DNA of 64,000 nucleotides from Hyphomicrobium sp. CS1BSMeth3 (GCF_900117415.1 NZ_FPEI01000006.1:2647001-2711000); one strand, 5' to 3'. Positions 35,296 to 44,606 are shown, counted from the stretch's first letter. Numbers and translations are program-made. The notes: generated by a model from the sequence alone, not told the origin.

Positions 35296-35369
35296 TAAAG
35301 CAACTTTGGACTTGAAATTCACTCCCCGCCTAGCCTCGAACTGAGGTGAATTTCAAGTCCGTTGCTTTA
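35296..35369. repeat. Large imperfect palindrome B
   Basis: 74-bp inverted repeat. Outer arms are TAAAGCAAC/GTTGCTTTA and inner arms are GGACTTGAAATTCAC/GTGAATTTCAAGTCC, with a TTT bulge on the left arm and a loop of about 23 nt. Together with palindrome A it fills most of the VWA-TerC spacer. Confidence 0.85.
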
Positions 35370-35411
35370 GTTTGATCCGCACCTGATGGACCTGAAAGGG
35401 CCCTTCCTCTG

Positions 35412-36176
35412 ATGGATTACCTGCTGACACTCGCCGCAGACCCAGCGGCGTGGGCCGCACTCGTGACGCTCGTGGTGATGGAGGTCGTGCTCGGCATCGA
35501 CAACCTCATCTTCATCGCCATCCTGACCAACAAGCTTCCCGAAGAGCACCGCGTCATGGCGCGGCGCATCGGCATCAGCGGCGCGCTGGTCCTCCGCCTC
35601 CTGCTGCTCGGCACCATCGCCATCATCGTCACTCTGACGACGCCGATCTTCTCGATCTTCGGGTATGGCTTTTCCTGGCGCGACCTCATCCTGATCGCCG
35701 GTGGTCTCTTCCTCGTGTGGAAGGCGACGAAGGAGATCCATCACCGCGTCGATCCCGACCCGAATCCGGATCATCTCGGCAGGGTCATCGGTCTCACGTT
35801 CGGCGCGGCCGTTTTCCAGATCCTGCTGCTCGACCTCGTCTTCTCCATCGACAGCATCATCACAGCCGTCGGCATGACGCCGCACGTGCCGATCATGGTC
35901 ATCGCCGTCATCTTTGCCGTCATTACGATGCTGGTCGCCGCGACGCCGCTCTCCAATTTCATCGGCCGCAACCCGACGATCGTGATGCTGGCGCTCGGCT
36001 TCCTGCTCATGATTGGCACGGTGCTCATTGCCGAAGGCTTCGGCGCACATGTGCCCAAGGGCTATATCTACGCGGCCATGGCGTTCTCGGCGCTCGTCGA
36101 GGGCTTGAACATGCTCGACCGGCGCGCCCGCCAGCGCCGGCGCGAGGCCGGCATCAAGGACGAGGCGCCGCACTGA
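35412..36176 (+). CDS. TerC family integral membrane protein
   Basis: 254-aa TerC-type membrane protein with seven or eight spans. The two acidic metal-binding motifs are intact: [16 protein letters not shown] near residues 24-39 and [17 protein letters not shown] near 139-155. TerC relatives are now linked to manganese efflux during exoenzyme metalation as well as tellurium resistance. The basic C-terminal tail ([11 protein letters not shown]) is cytoplasmic. It is convergent with the TPR gene (9-bp gap) and preceded by the palindrome pair. Confidence 0.92.
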   Translation: MDYLLTLAADPAAWAALVTLVVMEVVLGIDNLIFIAILTNKLPEEHRVMARRIGISGALVLRLLLLGTIAIIVTLTTPIFSIFGYGFSWRDLILIAGGLFLVWKATKEIHHRVDPDPNPDHLGRVIGLTFGAAVFQILLLDLVFSIDSIITAVGMTPHVPIMVIAVIFAVITMLVAATPLSNFIGRNPTIVMLALGFLLMIGTVLIAEGFGAHVPKGYIYAAMAFSALVEGLNMLDRRARQRRREAGIKDEAPH

Positions 36177-36185
36177 AGCGAGCGC

Positions 36186-36743
36186 CTACTTCTTCCTGGT
36201 GAGCGTCTTCAATGCGTCGATCGCGGCGTAGTGGTCGGGCTCGATCTTGAGCGCGGCCTCGAAATCGGCGCGCGCCTTGTCCCGCGCGCCGAGCTTACGG
36301 TGGATCTCGCCTCTGTTGACGAAGAGATCGGCGCTCGCACCGTCGATAGAAATGGCGATGTCGTACTCGGCGCGTGCCTTTTCGAGCTGTCCGCGCACTT
36401 TATGCACCTCGCCGCGATAGGCATAGGCGACCGGATCGCGTGGATTGAGCACGATCGCCGCCTCGAAATCGGCCATGGCCAGCTCGGGCCTGCCTTCAGT
36501 CAGCGTCACGATCCCGCGGTTCACGAGCGCCTCCGCCCGCACCTCGACCGGGAGATGGACATCATCGATGAGCTCGGAGCACACGCGCTGGCGCTCATCG
36601 TTGTAGATCTCGTCGTCCTTGCAGTGGTCGAGGAGCTCGGCAATGCTCGCCGGCATGGCGACAGCCCCGCTCGTGAGGGCCGCCTGCGAGATCAGCAGAA
36701 CGCCAAGCGCCCCCGCGGCCATGGCCACCAGTGGAACCCGCAT
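36186..36743 (-). CDS. Exported TPR-repeat protein
   Basis: 185-aa protein with a signal peptide (residues 1-30, LVAMAAGALGVLLISQAAL then TSGAVAM) and three tandem tetratricopeptide repeats (about 73-175), for example ALVNRGIVTLTEGRPELAMADFEAAI and LFVNRGEIHRKLGARDKARADFEAAL. It is probably periplasmic and provides a protein-binding scaffold. A cysteine pair in LDHCKDDEIYNDERQRVC may form a disulfide. The start at MRVPLVAM gives a proper signal peptide; the in-frame ATG 16 codons upstream does not. Confidence 0.85.
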   Translation of the reverse strand: MRVPLVAMAAGALGVLLISQAALTSGAVAMPASIAELLDHCKDDEIYNDERQRVCSELIDDVHLPVEVRAEALVNRGIVTLTEGRPELAMADFEAAIVLNPRDPVAYAYRGEVHKVRGQLEKARAEYDIAISIDGASADLFVNRGEIHRKLGARDKARADFEAALKIEPDHYAAIDALKTLTRKK

Positions 36744-37050
36744 GATCTCGCCCTTCTCTTCGCGCACGCCAGCCCACGGCCCGCCGCGCACGGCAGGTCC
36801 CTTGGCTTCCGGCTGTCAGCAACCGCCGGAATGCGATGCATTATTTGAGATCGTGAGCCGCCGCCGAGACGATGCAGTTCACCTGCAATGGCTCATTGAT
36901 TTGATGTAGTGCGATGCTGCGATCCGCACAAGCACGATTGCTGCGGCGCACGAGCGGGGTCTGTCATATCCACTTATCCACAGTGTTGCAGCCGCCACAT
37001 TCCCGAGCCGGAGCCGATCCGGCATGGTCGGCGCATCTGTGGGGGATGCG
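36744..37050. other. Intergenic stretch with one perfect DnaA box
   Basis: About 300 bp between the divergent TPR and HExxH genes. It holds a TTATCCACA consensus DnaA box at 36974-36982 and AT-rich patches (CATTATTTGAGATC near 36840). I see no gene, no cluster of DnaA boxes and no clear promoter. Confidence 0.5.
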
Positions 37051-37782
37051 ATGGCGGGCTCGGACGACAGCGTCCGTATTGATATCGACTTGGGCGAAGC
37101 CGAGCGCGAAGCGGAGCGCATCCGCACGTGGCTCGCGGCGCTGCGCCGCCGCCATGATCTCGCGCGCTTCGAGTACACGCGGCATGTGCGCATCGTGCCG
37201 GCCGGGGCCACCTACAGCCACCCCATCCTCACGCTCGGCACGCGTTTCACGGAAACGGAAGACCTCCTGCTCTCGACGTACCTGCACGAGCAGATGCACT
37301 GGTATCTCTGGCTGCTCGGCGGCCCCGATCACGATCCGGTCGCGCCATTCTTCGACGAGCTGGTGCGCCGCTATCCCCAGGCGCCGGTTTGGCTGCCCGA
37401 GGGCGCGCGCAGCTACGAGCAGACTTATGTCCATCTCGTCGTATGTTGGCTCGAGCTCGAGGCGACGTCGCAACTGATCGGGCGCACACGAGCCAATCGC
37501 ATGGCCGATACGACATGGGGCTATCGCTGGATCTACCGTACGGTTGTCGCCGACCGCGATCCGCTCTGCGACCTGTTCACCGAGCATGGAATCTATCCGA
37601 TGATGCCCGCGCCGGAACTGATCGCAAAGGAAGCGGCGCGGCGACGAGCCGAGCTCGATGGCGAAGAGAGCGAGGACGCCCCTAGCGCAGGTCGGCGAAA
37701 AACTGCTCGAGCATCGCGCGCGCCTCGCTCTCGCCGAGGCCAGGATAGATCTCCGGCGCGTGGTGGCAGGTCGCGTGGCTGA
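37051..37782 (+). CDS. HExxH-motif protein (putative metallopeptidase), overlaps tadA
   Basis: 243-aa protein not assigned to a named family. It has a zincin-like motif H79-E80-Q-M-H83 in STYLHEQMHWYLWLLGG, preceded by FTETEDLLL. About 30-60 residues downstream FFDELVRRYPQ, then WLPEGARSYEQTYVHL, contain further acidic residues that could serve as a third ligand. The last 34 codons lie antisense to tadA and encode an Arg/Ser/Gly-rich tail. A GGGGG stretch 5 bp upstream favours the ATG at 37051; 37024 is the alternative. Peptidase activity is inference from the motif. Confidence 0.7.
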   Translation: MAGSDDSVRIDIDLGEAEREAERIRTWLAALRRRHDLARFEYTRHVRIVPAGATYSHPILTLGTRFTETEDLLLSTYLHEQMHWYLWLLGGPDHDPVAPFFDELVRRYPQAPVWLPEGARSYEQTYVHLVVCWLELEATSQLIGRTRANRMADTTWGYRWIYRTVVADRDPLCDLFTEHGIYPMMPAPELIAKEAARRRAELDGEESEDAPSAGRRKTARASRAPRSRRGQDRSPARGGRSRG

Positions 37783-38140
37783 ACACGCGCGCGCCGTGCT
37801 CGACGCCGCCGCCCTTGGGGTCGGCCGCGCCGTAGTAAAGGCGGCGCAGGCGCGCGAATGAGATCGCCGCTGCACACATGGGGCACGGCTCCAGCGTCAC
37901 GTAGAGATCGCAACCGATGAGCCGCTCGGATTGCAGCACCTGCGTCGCCTGCTGAATGACGAGCATCTCGGCGTGGGCGGTCGGGTCCTTGCGGGCGCGC
38001 GTCAGGTTATGCGCCTCGGCGATCACGCTGCCGTCCGGCCCGGCGATAACGGCACCGACCGGGATCTCGCCCAGCTCGGCGGCGGCTCGCGCCAACGCGA
38101 GCGCGCGATCCATATGGCTTGAGGCGTTCGGTGATGTCAT
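37682..38140 (-). CDS. tadA: tRNA-specific adenosine deaminase TadA
   Basis: 152-aa zinc deaminase that converts adenosine 34 to inosine in tRNA-Arg(ACG). Zinc ligands and catalytic acid are intact: H56-A-E58 and P85-C86-P-M-C89 in TLEPCPMCAAAISFARL. The FYGAADPKGGG-type loop (YYGAADPKGGGV) and C-terminal helix are typical. The start could be M10 (MDRALALAR), giving 143 aa. Its 3' 101 bp overlap the end of the HExxH gene on the other strand. It is divergent from rluB. Confidence 0.95.
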   Translation of the reverse strand: MTSPNASSHMDRALALARAAAELGEIPVGAVIAGPDGSVIAEAHNLTRARKDPTAHAEMLVIQQATQVLQSERLIGCDLYVTLEPCPMCAAAISFARLRRLYYGAADPKGGGVEHGARVFSHATCHHAPEIYPGLGESEARAMLEQFFADLR

Positions 38141-38194
38141 AAGCTCCCGGCGATACAGCCAATGCGACCACGCCTCAAGCCCGGAGTTACTGCC

Positions 38195-39322
38195 ATGCGC
38201 CCGCCAAGATCAGACCGCCCCCGGGCCGGGCGCCGGGATTCCGGCCCGAACGCCGGCCAAGGCATGGGCCAAAGCTCGGGCCAGAAGCGCGGCGGCAAAC
38301 CGGGATGGCGCAAGGACCCGACTGCCGGGCCGCGGCCGGGCTCGTCACCGGGCAGGAAGGCGGACGCGACAGGGGCCACCCGGCAGCCGGAGCGCGGAGC
38401 AGAGTCGGGCTTCAGGAAGCCGAGCCGGCCCTCGCGCCAGAAGCCGGAGCCAGAGCGGGCGCCGCATGTCCCAGCGCCGCAGCGCCGCCCGCGCAATATG
38501 CCGCCGCCCTCCGGTCGCCCAAGCGAGGAAATGCGCATTGCCAAGGCGCTCGCCCGCGCCGGCCTCTGCTCGCGCCGTGAGGCCGAGCGCTGGATCGAGG
38601 AAGGGCGCGTCAGGGTGAACGGCAAGAAGATCACGAGCCCGGCTCTCGACGTGGACCCGGGCGATCGCATCGAGGTCGATGGCAAGCCGCTCCCCGATGC
38701 CGAACCCATCCGTCTCTGGCGCTATCACAAGCCGCGCGGACTCGTGACGACGCACCGCGATCCCGAGGGCCGGCCGACCGTCTTCGAGAAGCTGCCGCCC
38801 GAGATGCCGCGCGTGATGTCGATCGGCCGCCTCGATCTGAACACCGAGGGCCTGCTGCTGCTCACGAACGACGGTGCGCTTGCTCGCCATCTCGAATTGC
38901 CGACGACGGGGTGGCTGCGCCGCTATCGCGTGCGCGCGCACGGCAAAGTCGAGCAGGCGGCGCTGGACAAGCTCAAGAACGGCGTCGAGATCGAGGGCGT
39001 GCGCTATGGCCCTGTCGAAGCGACGCTCGATCGCGAGCAGGGCCACAACATCTGGATCACCATAGCGCTCCGCGAGGGCAAGAACCGCGAGGTGCGCAAG
39101 ATTCTCAATCACCTCGGCCTCGACGTGAACCGCCTGATCCGCGTGTCGTACGGCCCCTTCCAGCTTCTCGACCTCGAACCGGGCGCGGTCGATCCCGTGC
39201 GCCGCAAGGTCATTGCCGATCAGCTCGGTCCGCGCCTCGCGCGCGAGCTCGGCCTCGTCGATCGCGAGAACGATGCCGAAGCGCGGCGCACCCGGGCCAG
39301 GAAGCCGAAGGACGCGACATGA
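38195..39322 (+). CDS. rluB: Pseudouridine synthase, RluB/RsuA family
   Basis: 375-aa rRNA pseudouridine synthase. A disordered Pro/Arg/Gly-rich N-terminal extension (1-115) precedes an S4 RNA-binding domain (AKALARAGLCSRREAERWIEEGRVRVNG, about 123-150) and the RsuA-type catalytic domain. The catalytic aspartate is in GRLDLNTEGLLLLTNDG near 222, and the KLL region REGKNREVRKILNHLGL follows near 310. Modification of 23S rRNA U2605 is the RluB assignment. The start MRPPRSDRP has a GGAG site upstream; an ATG 11 codons earlier is possible. It overlaps rsmD by 4 bp. Confidence 0.93.
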   Translation: MRPPRSDRPRAGRRDSGPNAGQGMGQSSGQKRGGKPGWRKDPTAGPRPGSSPGRKADATGATRQPERGAESGFRKPSRPSRQKPEPERAPHVPAPQRRPRNMPPPSGRPSEEMRIAKALARAGLCSRREAERWIEEGRVRVNGKKITSPALDVDPGDRIEVDGKPLPDAEPIRLWRYHKPRGLVTTHRDPEGRPTVFEKLPPEMPRVMSIGRLDLNTEGLLLLTNDGALARHLELPTTGWLRRYRVRAHGKVEQAALDKLKNGVEIEGVRYGPVEATLDREQGHNIWITIALREGKNREVRKILNHLGLDVNRLIRVSYGPFQLLDLEPGAVDPVRRKVIADQLGPRLARELGLVDRENDAEARRTRARKPKDAT

Positions 39323-39882
39323 GGATCGTCGGCGGCAAACTGCGCGGCCGCAATCTCGCAGCGCCGAGCGATGATGCCATCCGGCCGACCTCGGACCGCG
39401 TGCGGGAGGCCGTGTTCAACTGGCTCCTGCATGGCGATCCTGTCGCGCGCATCGAGGGCGGGCGCGTGATCGATCTCTTCGCAGGCACGGGCGCGATGGG
39501 TATCGAGGCGCTCTCGCGCGGTGCGACTTTCTGTTTGTTCGTCGAGGAAGCGGCGGAAGCGCGTGGCCTCATCCGGCGCAATATCGAGGCCTTCGGGCTG
39601 ACGGGCGTGACGAAGGTCTGGCGGCGCGACGCGACCGATCTCGGACCGGCGGGGAACATGCAGCCATACGATGTCGCGTTCCTCGATCCACCCTACGGCA
39701 AGGGGCTCGGCGAGAAGGCGCTCGCGGCGCTGGCGGAGGGCGGCTGGCTCGTGCCCGATGCGCTGTGCGTGCTCGAGGAGCGCAAAGGTGTAGAGCCTGC
39801 GGTTCCGCCCCAATACGACATCGTCGATCAGCGCACGTGGGGCGATACGCAGGCGGTGCTGCTGCGGTTCAGGGGCGCGTAG
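39319..39882 (+). CDS. rsmD: 16S rRNA (guanine966-N2)-methyltransferase RsmD
   Basis: 187-aa AdoMet methyltransferase that modifies G966 of 16S rRNA. The N-terminal MRIVGGKLRGRNL and RPTSDRVREAVFNWL are diagnostic. Motif I is VIDLFAGTGAMGIEALSRGA near residues 51-70 and motif IV is FLDPPYGKG near 120. It follows rluB with an ATGA overlap and ends 3 bp from the convergent mutL. Confidence 0.95.
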   Translation: MRIVGGKLRGRNLAAPSDDAIRPTSDRVREAVFNWLLHGDPVARIEGGRVIDLFAGTGAMGIEALSRGATFCLFVEEAAEARGLIRRNIEAFGLTGVTKVWRRDATDLGPAGNMQPYDVAFLDPPYGKGLGEKALAALAEGGWLVPDALCVLEERKGVEPAVPPQYDIVDQRTWGDTQAVLLRFRGA

Positions 39883-39885
39883 CCG

Positions 39886-41685
39886 CTACCGCCGCCCGAA
39901 CAACCGCTCGATATCCGCACGGGAGAGCGAGACGTACGTCGGGCGGCCGTGATTGCACTGGCCGGCGCGGGGCGTCGCTTCCATCTCGCGCAGGAGCGCG
40001 TTCATCTCGGGACCAGTCAGCCGACGGCCGGCACGCACACTGCCGTGACATGAGATCGTGCCGAGGATCGCATCGAGCCGCGCTTCCAGAAGGCCGGTCG
40101 TACCTTCGGTCAACACTTCACGCGCAAGATCCTTCACGAGCGCCGCGACATCGCACTGGCCGAGCAAGGCCGGCGTCTCGCGTACGAGCACAGCGCTCGT
40201 CCCGAACTGCTCCAGCGCAAGCCCGAGCTCGCCGAGTTGCTCCGCCGCCTCCGAGAGGGCAGCCGCTTCATCCGCGTCGAGGTCCACGATCTCGGGGATC
40301 AACAGGCCCTGGCGCTTCACGCCGCCATTCGCGAGCATGGCCTTCATGCGTTCGAGCACGAGACGCTCGTGCGCGGCGTGCTGATCGACGATGACGATGC
40401 CGTCGTTCGTCTCGGCGACGATGTACGTGCCATGAAGCTGAGCGCGCGCAGCGCCGAGCGGATGATCGGCGCTCTCCCCCTCATTCGACACGGGCGGCGC
40501 CATATCGTGCGCGACGGGCGCGCTCGGCTCGACGGCGAGGCCTGCAAGTGGCGCCTGCACGCTCTCGGCAAAACCAGCCGAATAGCTCGGCCGCGATGGC
40601 GGCGACCACGACTGCTGCGGCGCGGACATTTCATTGCGCCGCGCGAGCACGTCGAGCATCCGCGCGCCACCCTCGGCGCTGGAGCGATGACCGGCGCGCT
40701 CCAGAACTTCGCGAATGCCACCGACGAGCAGCGAGCGCGCGGCCCCTGCATCGCGGAAGCGCACCTCGGCCTTTGCGGGGTGCACATTGACGTCGACGTG
40801 GCGCGCGTCGAGCTCGACAAAGAGCGCGACCAGCGGGTGCCGCCCCTTGGGGACCAGATCGCCGTACGCGCCACGCAGGGCGCCGAGTAGCAACCGATCC
40901 CGCACAGGCCGCCCATTCACGAACAGGAACTGCAGTCCCGCATCGGGCCGGTTCAATGTCGGCAAGCCGACGAAACCGTGCAGCCGCACACCCTCACGCG
41001 TGCCATCGAGCGCCAAAGCATCGGCCATGAACTCGCGGCCCATGATGCGGCCGAGCCGTGCGAGCAACCCTTCAGGCCCCGGCGCGCAGGCGGGCAAGCG
41101 CAGACCCATGCGCTCGCCCGTCGTCAGCGAGAATCCGATCTCGGGATTGGCCATGGCGAGCCGCTTGACCATCTCGGAGATGGCGAGGTTCTCCGCCCGC
41201 TCGGACTTCATGAACTTCAACCGCGCAGGCGTCGCCGAGAAGAGATCACGCACTTCGACGATGGTGCCGGGATTGAGTGCGGCAGGACGCACCTCCTCCT
41301 TGCGGCCGCGATCGACGACGATCCCGATGCCGTGCCCGGCGGCCGACTGGCGCGTGCGGATCTCGAGATGCGCGATCGAGCCGATCGACGGGAGTGCCTC
41401 GCCGCGAAAGCCGAGCGTCGTGATGTTGAAGAGGTCCTCGTCGCGAAGCTTCGAGGTTGCATGGCGCTCGACGGCGAGCACGAGGTCGCCCGCGTCCATG
41501 CCGGAGCCGTCGTCCGTCACACGGATGAGCGAGAGGCCGCTGCCTGCCGTGACGATCTCGATCTCGCGCGCGCCGGCGTCGATGGCGTTCTCGACGAGCT
41601 CCTTGACGACGCTCGCCGGGCGCTCGACGACCTCGCCGGCCGCGATGCGGTTGATCGTCTCGGCTGTGAGCTGCCGCACGGCCAT
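39886..41685 (-). CDS. mutL: DNA mismatch repair protein MutL
   Basis: 599-aa mismatch-repair protein with an N-terminal GHKL ATPase: LVENAIDAGAREIEI near residue 30, DDGSGM near 58 and TLGFRGEALPSIGS near 90. The C-terminal dimerisation domain carries the endonuclease metal motif DQHA(x2)E(x4)E (DQHAAHERLVLE), plus CHGSVRAG and the final QCNHGRPT motif, so it is of the nicking MutL type found where MutH is absent. The linker of about 100 residues is proline-rich. Full length. Confidence 0.96.
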   Translation of the reverse strand: MAVRQLTAETINRIAAGEVVERPASVVKELVENAIDAGAREIEIVTAGSGLSLIRVTDDGSGMDAGDLVLAVERHATSKLRDEDLFNITTLGFRGEALPSIGSIAHLEIRTRQSAAGHGIGIVVDRGRKEEVRPAALNPGTIVEVRDLFSATPARLKFMKSERAENLAISEMVKRLAMANPEIGFSLTTGERMGLRLPACAPGPEGLLARLGRIMGREFMADALALDGTREGVRLHGFVGLPTLNRPDAGLQFLFVNGRPVRDRLLLGALRGAYGDLVPKGRHPLVALFVELDARHVDVNVHPAKAEVRFRDAGAARSLLVGGIREVLERAGHRSSAEGGARMLDVLARRNEMSAPQQSWSPPSRPSYSAGFAESVQAPLAGLAVEPSAPVAHDMAPPVSNEGESADHPLGAARAQLHGTYIVAETNDGIVIVDQHAAHERLVLERMKAMLANGGVKRQGLLIPEIVDLDADEAAALSEAAEQLGELGLALEQFGTSAVLVRETPALLGQCDVAALVKDLAREVLTEGTTGLLEARLDAILGTISCHGSVRAGRRLTGPEMNALLREMEATPRAGQCNHGRPTYVSLSRADIERLFGRR

Positions 41686-41731
41686 GAGTGCCGCTTTCCC
41701 CTCGCAGTGCGCGGGTGCGGCCGACCGTGCC

Positions 41732-43102
41732 CTACCTGGACAGCCGCTCGCGCGTGAGCACCTTGGCGAGCTCGACCGCCGGCTGGTCGAAAGGATCGAG
41801 ATCCATGAGCCAGCCGGCGAGAATCGTCTCGATCATGAAGTGCATCATCAAGCCGCCGAGCGTTGCCGCGTCAAGCTGCTCGATGTCGATTGTCCGCACC
41901 GGCCTGCCGGCGCGGTTGAGCGCTTCGGGAACGGCCTGGGCCTGGGCCGAGACGAGCTCGGCCACACTGCGGCCGGCCATCACGTCCAGACCCGCCAGTT
42001 TCGCGAGCTTCGGGTCGATGACCGGCCCCGATTCGGCATTTTTGACACGCAGGACGGTCAGCGCGTGCTCGCGCGGGCCATCCATGAAGAGCTGGAGCTG
42101 GCTGTGCTGATCGAGCGGGCCGAGGCAGGCCAGTGGCGTCGTGCCCTGCCCGCCTTTGCCGAGGCTTTCCGCCCAAAGCTGCACGTACCAGGCGCCGAGC
42201 CGCTGGAGGCGGTCCGCATAGGACATGAAAACCATGACCTTGGTGGCCTTCTCGCGCGCGAGCGCGACGGCGAGCGCGGCGCCGACGGCGGGGGCAGAAG
42301 CCGATGGATCGGATGCGCTGAGCGCTTGCTGAAGCACGGCATCGGCGCCGGCGCGCAAGGCGCGCGGATCGAGCCCTCGGGATATGGCCGGGATGAGCCC
42401 GACGACCGTGAGCGCCGAATAGCGCCCGCCGATCGCCGTCGGATGATCGAGGACCGGGATGCCGCGGCTCGTCAGGAGATCGCGCAGGCCATTGCGCACG
42501 CCCGGTCGCGTCGGCTCCGTGATGCCGAGGAACAGCTCCGCCGACCGCCCGCCGAGACCGGCCGCATCAACGGCCTGCAGGGCGGCAGCCGCCTGGACCA
42601 GCGTCTCGGGCGTGCCGCCGGATTTCGACGTGATGACGAAACGCGTCGTCGCGAGATCGACGTCCTTGAAGGCGAGCGCGAGCGTTGATGCATCGAGATT
42701 GTCATAGAAGCGCGTGCGCGGGCGCTTGCGCTGCTCGACATCGGCCGAGCCTGGAATGTTCCAGCCACCGAGCTGGGCGAGCGCCTGTCCGCCAAGGCTC
42801 GAGCCGCCCATGCCGAGAAACACGATCATCTTCGCGCCGACAGAGAGCTTCGCGAGCGCCGCCTCGGCAGCGACGATATCGGCTTCCTCGCGCGTCAACC
42901 GCAGCAGCGGCAGGCTGCCGTCAGCGTGCGCGGCCTTCAGCTTGGCGAGAGGGGCTGCGGTCTTGTCGAGCCATGCGGCGAGCGTGCGGCTATCGAGCCC
43001 GTGTGTGCCAATGCGCGCGTCGAGGCAGCCCGCAATGCTCTGACGATAGAGCCGCGCCCCGGATCCGGCACCGGAGACATCCAGCTCGACGGGATCGGTC
43101 AT
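41732..43102 (-). CDS. pgi: Glucose-6-phosphate isomerase
   Basis: 456-aa sugar isomerase that interconverts glucose 6-phosphate and fructose 6-phosphate. SIS-fold signatures are VFLGMGGSSLGGQAL near residue 90 and FVITSKSGGTPETL near 138. It is shorter than the E. coli enzyme (549 aa) and belongs to the compact alphaproteobacterial type, so substrate preference could differ. The start MTDPVELDVSG has a GGGAG-type site upstream; an in-frame ATG 21 codons earlier gives a non-family extension. Confidence 0.9.
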   Translation of the reverse strand: MTDPVELDVSGAGSGARLYRQSIAGCLDARIGTHGLDSRTLAAWLDKTAAPLAKLKAAHADGSLPLLRLTREEADIVAAEAALAKLSVGAKMIVFLGMGGSSLGGQALAQLGGWNIPGSADVEQRKRPRTRFYDNLDASTLALAFKDVDLATTRFVITSKSGGTPETLVQAAAALQAVDAAGLGGRSAELFLGITEPTRPGVRNGLRDLLTSRGIPVLDHPTAIGGRYSALTVVGLIPAISRGLDPRALRAGADAVLQQALSASDPSASAPAVGAALAVALAREKATKVMVFMSYADRLQRLGAWYVQLWAESLGKGGQGTTPLACLGPLDQHSQLQLFMDGPREHALTVLRVKNAESGPVIDPKLAKLAGLDVMAGRSVAELVSAQAQAVPEALNRAGRPVRTIDIEQLDAATLGGLMMHFMIETILAGWLMDLDPFDQPAVELAKVLTRERLSR

Positions 43103-43235
43103 CCGCTCAACTCCCTCGCCTTCGAACCCCACATGCCAATCGAGAAGCCGGCGCCATTTCGGCACATCGGCTTCTCGATCCTGGCATCACCATATGAAAC
43201 GCGTTCGAAACTCAAGTCGTTCCGCACGCGATACT

Positions 43236-44606
43236 TTACTGCTGCGCGAGCCCTTGCGGCTTGCCGACGACGGTGACGATCAACTCGTCGGCCTTCAAGA
43301 GCCGTGCCGCAACGCGCTTCACATCCTCGAGCGTCACCGCATTGACCAGCGCATTGCGCTTGTCGATGTAGTCGATGCCATAGCCCTCGAAGAGGAAGCC
43401 GAGAAGCTGATTGGCAATCTTCGCGTTCGTGTCGAAGCGCAGCGCGAACGATCCCGTCAGGTAGTCCTTGGCGTTCTTGAGCTCATCGGGCGTCGGCCCA
43501 TTGCTGGCCATGCGGCGCAGCTCCGAGCGGATCACGTCAAGCGAGCGGCCGACCTCCTCGTTCTTAGTCGCGACGCCACCTGCGAAGATCGCCGTGCGGC
43601 GATAAGGCTGCAGATAGCTGTAGACCGAATAGGCGAGGCCGCGCTTCTCACGCACCTCCTCCGTGAGCCGCGACGCGAAGCCACCGCCGCCGAGGATCTG
43701 GTTCAGCACGAAGGCCGCCATGAAGTCGTCGTCCTCGCGCGCGATGCCCGGCGCGCCGAACTGCACGACCGACTGCGGCACATCCATGTGGATGACCTTG
43801 ACGCGCTCCTTGGCCTCCGGCGTCGTCGGCGGGATCGGCGTCAGCTCGGCCTTGGCCGGCAGATCGCCGAAGACGCGATCGAGGAGCGCCCCGAGCTGCT
43901 CGGCATTGATGTCGCCGACGGCGACGACCTTCAGGTTGTCGCGCGCGAACGTGCGCTTGCGGAAGCCTTCGAGATCATCGCGCGTGATCTTGGCGATGCT
44001 GTCGGGCGTGCCCTCGGGCGGGCGACCGTAGGGGTGGTTCGCAAAAGCCTGCTCGCTCCAGGCCTTGCCGGCAATCCGGTTCGGATTCTTGGCGGCGAAG
44101 GCGAGACCCGAAAGGAGCTGCCGGCGCACGCGCTCAACGGCGTCAGCGTCAAAGCGTGGGTTGTTCACGGCCATGCGCAGCATCTCGACGGACGGATCGC
44201 GGTTGGCGGTCAGCGTCTCGAAGCTGCCGTAGATGCCGTCGCGCGAATCCTCGAAGCTCATGCGGAAGGCGAGCTCCTCCATGCGCTCCTGGAACTTGTG
44301 CGAGTCGAGATCGCCCGCGCCCTCGTCCATCATGGCCGTCATGAAATTGGCGAGGCCATCCTTGCCTTGAGGGTTCTGCGCGCTGCCGCCCTCGAAGACG
44401 AAGCGCAAGGCGATGAGCGGCACAGCCTGCTCCTGCACGAGCCATGCCTCGATGCCGCCGGGACTTTTGACTGTCTGAATTTTCATTGCATGAGCCTTGG
44501 CCGTGAGGACGGGTGCCGCGAGGCAGAGGAGCATGGCCGACGCGACGACTGGAAGACGGGCGGGGCGAACAAAGAGCCTTCCACGCAGGGGTGCCGAACT
44601 GGACAT
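43236..44606 (-). CDS. M16 peptidase family protein, non-catalytic subunit
   Basis: 456-aa M16B-type protein with a signal peptide (about 1-40). The zinc motif HxxEH is absent: the corresponding segment reads KDGLANFMTAMMDEGAG. The C-terminal half keeps the R/Y substrate-site motif (VREKRGLAYSVYSYL), so this is the non-catalytic partner. The catalytic partner is the preceding gene, 111 bp upstream on the same strand. Such pairs form periplasmic heterodimers that degrade peptides. The glycine-rich segment NQILGGGGFASRL is typical. Confidence 0.9.
   Translation of the reverse strand: MSSSAPLRGRLFVRPARLPVVASAMLLCLAAPVLTAKAHAMKIQTVKSPGGIEAWLVQEQAVPLIALRFVFEGGSAQNPQGKDGLANFMTAMMDEGAGDLDSHKFQERMEELAFRMSFEDSRDGIYGSFETLTANRDPSVEMLRMAVNNPRFDADAVERVRRQLLSGLAFAAKNPNRIAGKAWSEQAFANHPYGRPPEGTPDSIAKITRDDLEGFRKRTFARDNLKVVAVGDINAEQLGALLDRVFGDLPAKAELTPIPPTTPEAKERVKVIHMDVPQSVVQFGAPGIAREDDDFMAAFVLNQILGGGGFASRLTEEVREKRGLAYSVYSYLQPYRRTAIFAGGVATKNEEVGRSLDVIRSELRRMASNGPTPDELKNAKDYLTGSFALRFDTNAKIANQLLGFLFEGYGIDYIDKRNALVNAVTLEDVKRVAARLLKADELIVTVVGKPQGLAQQ

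Noticed and set aside
36974-36982. Replication origin, from the perfect DnaA box TTATCCACA
   Set aside because: A single box with no AT-rich unwinding element, dnaA, dnaN or hemE-type neighbours; one such 9-mer is expected by chance in a window of this size or may mark DnaA regulation.
37024-37050. Upstream ATG (37024) as start of the HExxH gene
   Set aside because: Possible, but the ATG at 37051 has a much better ribosome site; left as the alternative.
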